This document shows, in pieces, positions 5,357-5,654 of a stretch of 5,654 nt of DNA. The translations under genes and the position numbers were made by a program. Position 1 is the stretch's first letter. Each line of letters opens with the position of its first letter. The notes under the pieces are model-generated. The model saw only the letters and a program-made list of their open reading frames with translations. It had not been told where the DNA came from and made no database searches. This DNA comes from Deltaproteobacteria bacterium (GTDB lineage: Bacteria > Desulfobacterota > Desulfuromonadia > Geobacterales > Pseudopelobacteraceae), in NCBI GenBank assembly GCA_030654645.1, contig JAURXC010000267.1, positions 1-5,654 on the forward strand, written 5' to 3'.

Positions 5357-5654
5357 ATGCCAACTAGCTTCGGTTTGACGAAGACCAGCCCCCTGCCCGG
5401 CAAGGGCCGGTTCTGGTGGTTAACGGAGAAGGCTCCCTGCCCGTTCCTCGCGCTGGCGGTACTGACAGTCATGACCTGTTCCGGTTGCACGGCTGAAAAG
5501 CATCCGCCGCCCCAGCCACCCCGGCCGGAACTGGTACAGGTTGCGGAATGGCTGGAGCAGCACTACCGGACTTCCCCATTGGGTAACGAATGGAAGATTT
5601 CATCGGTCACCGCCCAGGGAAAGCTAGTGCTGATCAATGTTGCCATCCCGGCTG
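5357..5654 (+). CDS. proline-rich envelope protein with N-terminal anchor, possible lipoprotein (3' end outside window)
   Basis: The frame is open to the window edge. The 99 visible residues start with a polar, basic segment, then a hydrophobic stretch FLALAVLTVMT (30-40) followed by CSGC (41-44). Next come a proline-rich spacer (PPPQPPRP at 50-57) and a soluble part beginning LVQVAEWLEQHY. C44 with S-G before it is a possible lipidation site, though C41 at -3 is not a standard lipobox residue and the 43-residue leader is long; a plain one-pass anchor is the alternative. AAGGA (5342-5346) is 10 bases before ATG 5357 but only one base before an in-frame ATG at 5348, so 5357 is chosen. It is divergent from yefM and noticeably GC-rich. 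Family not recognised; a role in an integrated or conjugative element is possible but unsupported here. Confidence 0.65.
   Translation, partial: MPTSFGLTKTSPLPGKGRFWWLTEKAPCPFLALAVLTVMTCSGCTAEKHPPPQPPRPELVQVAEWLEQHYRTSPLGNEWKISSVTAQGKLVLINVAIPA

Noticed and set aside
1..5654. CRISPR array, tRNA, rRNA, replication origin
   Set aside because: No regularly spaced repeats, cloverleaf-like sequences, rRNA blocks or iterons were seen on either strand.

Overview
The window looks like an accessory (genomic-island-like) stretch of a Gram-negative, probably proteobacterial, chromosome. The reasons are a likely defence gene at the left edge, an HNH-type zinc protein, a relic of a group II intron, a Fic protein, a complete yefM-yoeB toxin-antitoxin pair, and a proline-rich envelope protein that looks like a lipoprotein at the right edge. 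Base composition is uneven: the left 3 kb is visibly more AT-rich than the fic gene and the right-edge gene, as expected of DNA assembled from different sources. No species can be named from the sequence alone.

Left block (1-3041, all + strand): the 3' end of a large protein cut off by the window start (to 1463), a 314-residue protein with a two-knuckle HNH core (1605-2549), and a 137-residue four-helix membrane protein (2628-3041). The gaps are 141 and 78 bases, and the first holds a strong GC-rich hairpin. The C-terminal sequence style of the first protein resembles the C-termini of very large STAND/AVAST-like ATPases as I remember them. This makes a defence cassette the leading hypothesis, but the diagnostic NTPase part lies outside the window.

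Middle (3041-3280): the minus strand carries the 3' end of a group II intron, with domain V and domain VI foldable by eye. The 5' end and reverse transcriptase are missing. The intron's apparent last base coincides with the last base of the membrane-protein stop codon, so that gene may have been cut short by the insertion. The remaining bases up to 3280 hold an AT-rich promoter-like region for the next gene.

Right block: a Fic AMP-transferase with its own N-terminal inhibitory motif (3281-4495, +), and a 35-codon in-frame open tail after its stop codon. Next comes a 4496-4749 region without a full gene that holds one small perfect inverted repeat. The yoeB toxin and yefM antitoxin follow on the minus strand (antitoxin first, overlapping by ATGA), with a recognisable twin-palindrome operator upstream. 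Divergent from them, a partial membrane-anchored or lipoprotein gene (from 5357, +) runs off the window. Functionally the window reads as a set of selfish or defensive modules side by side rather than one pathway.
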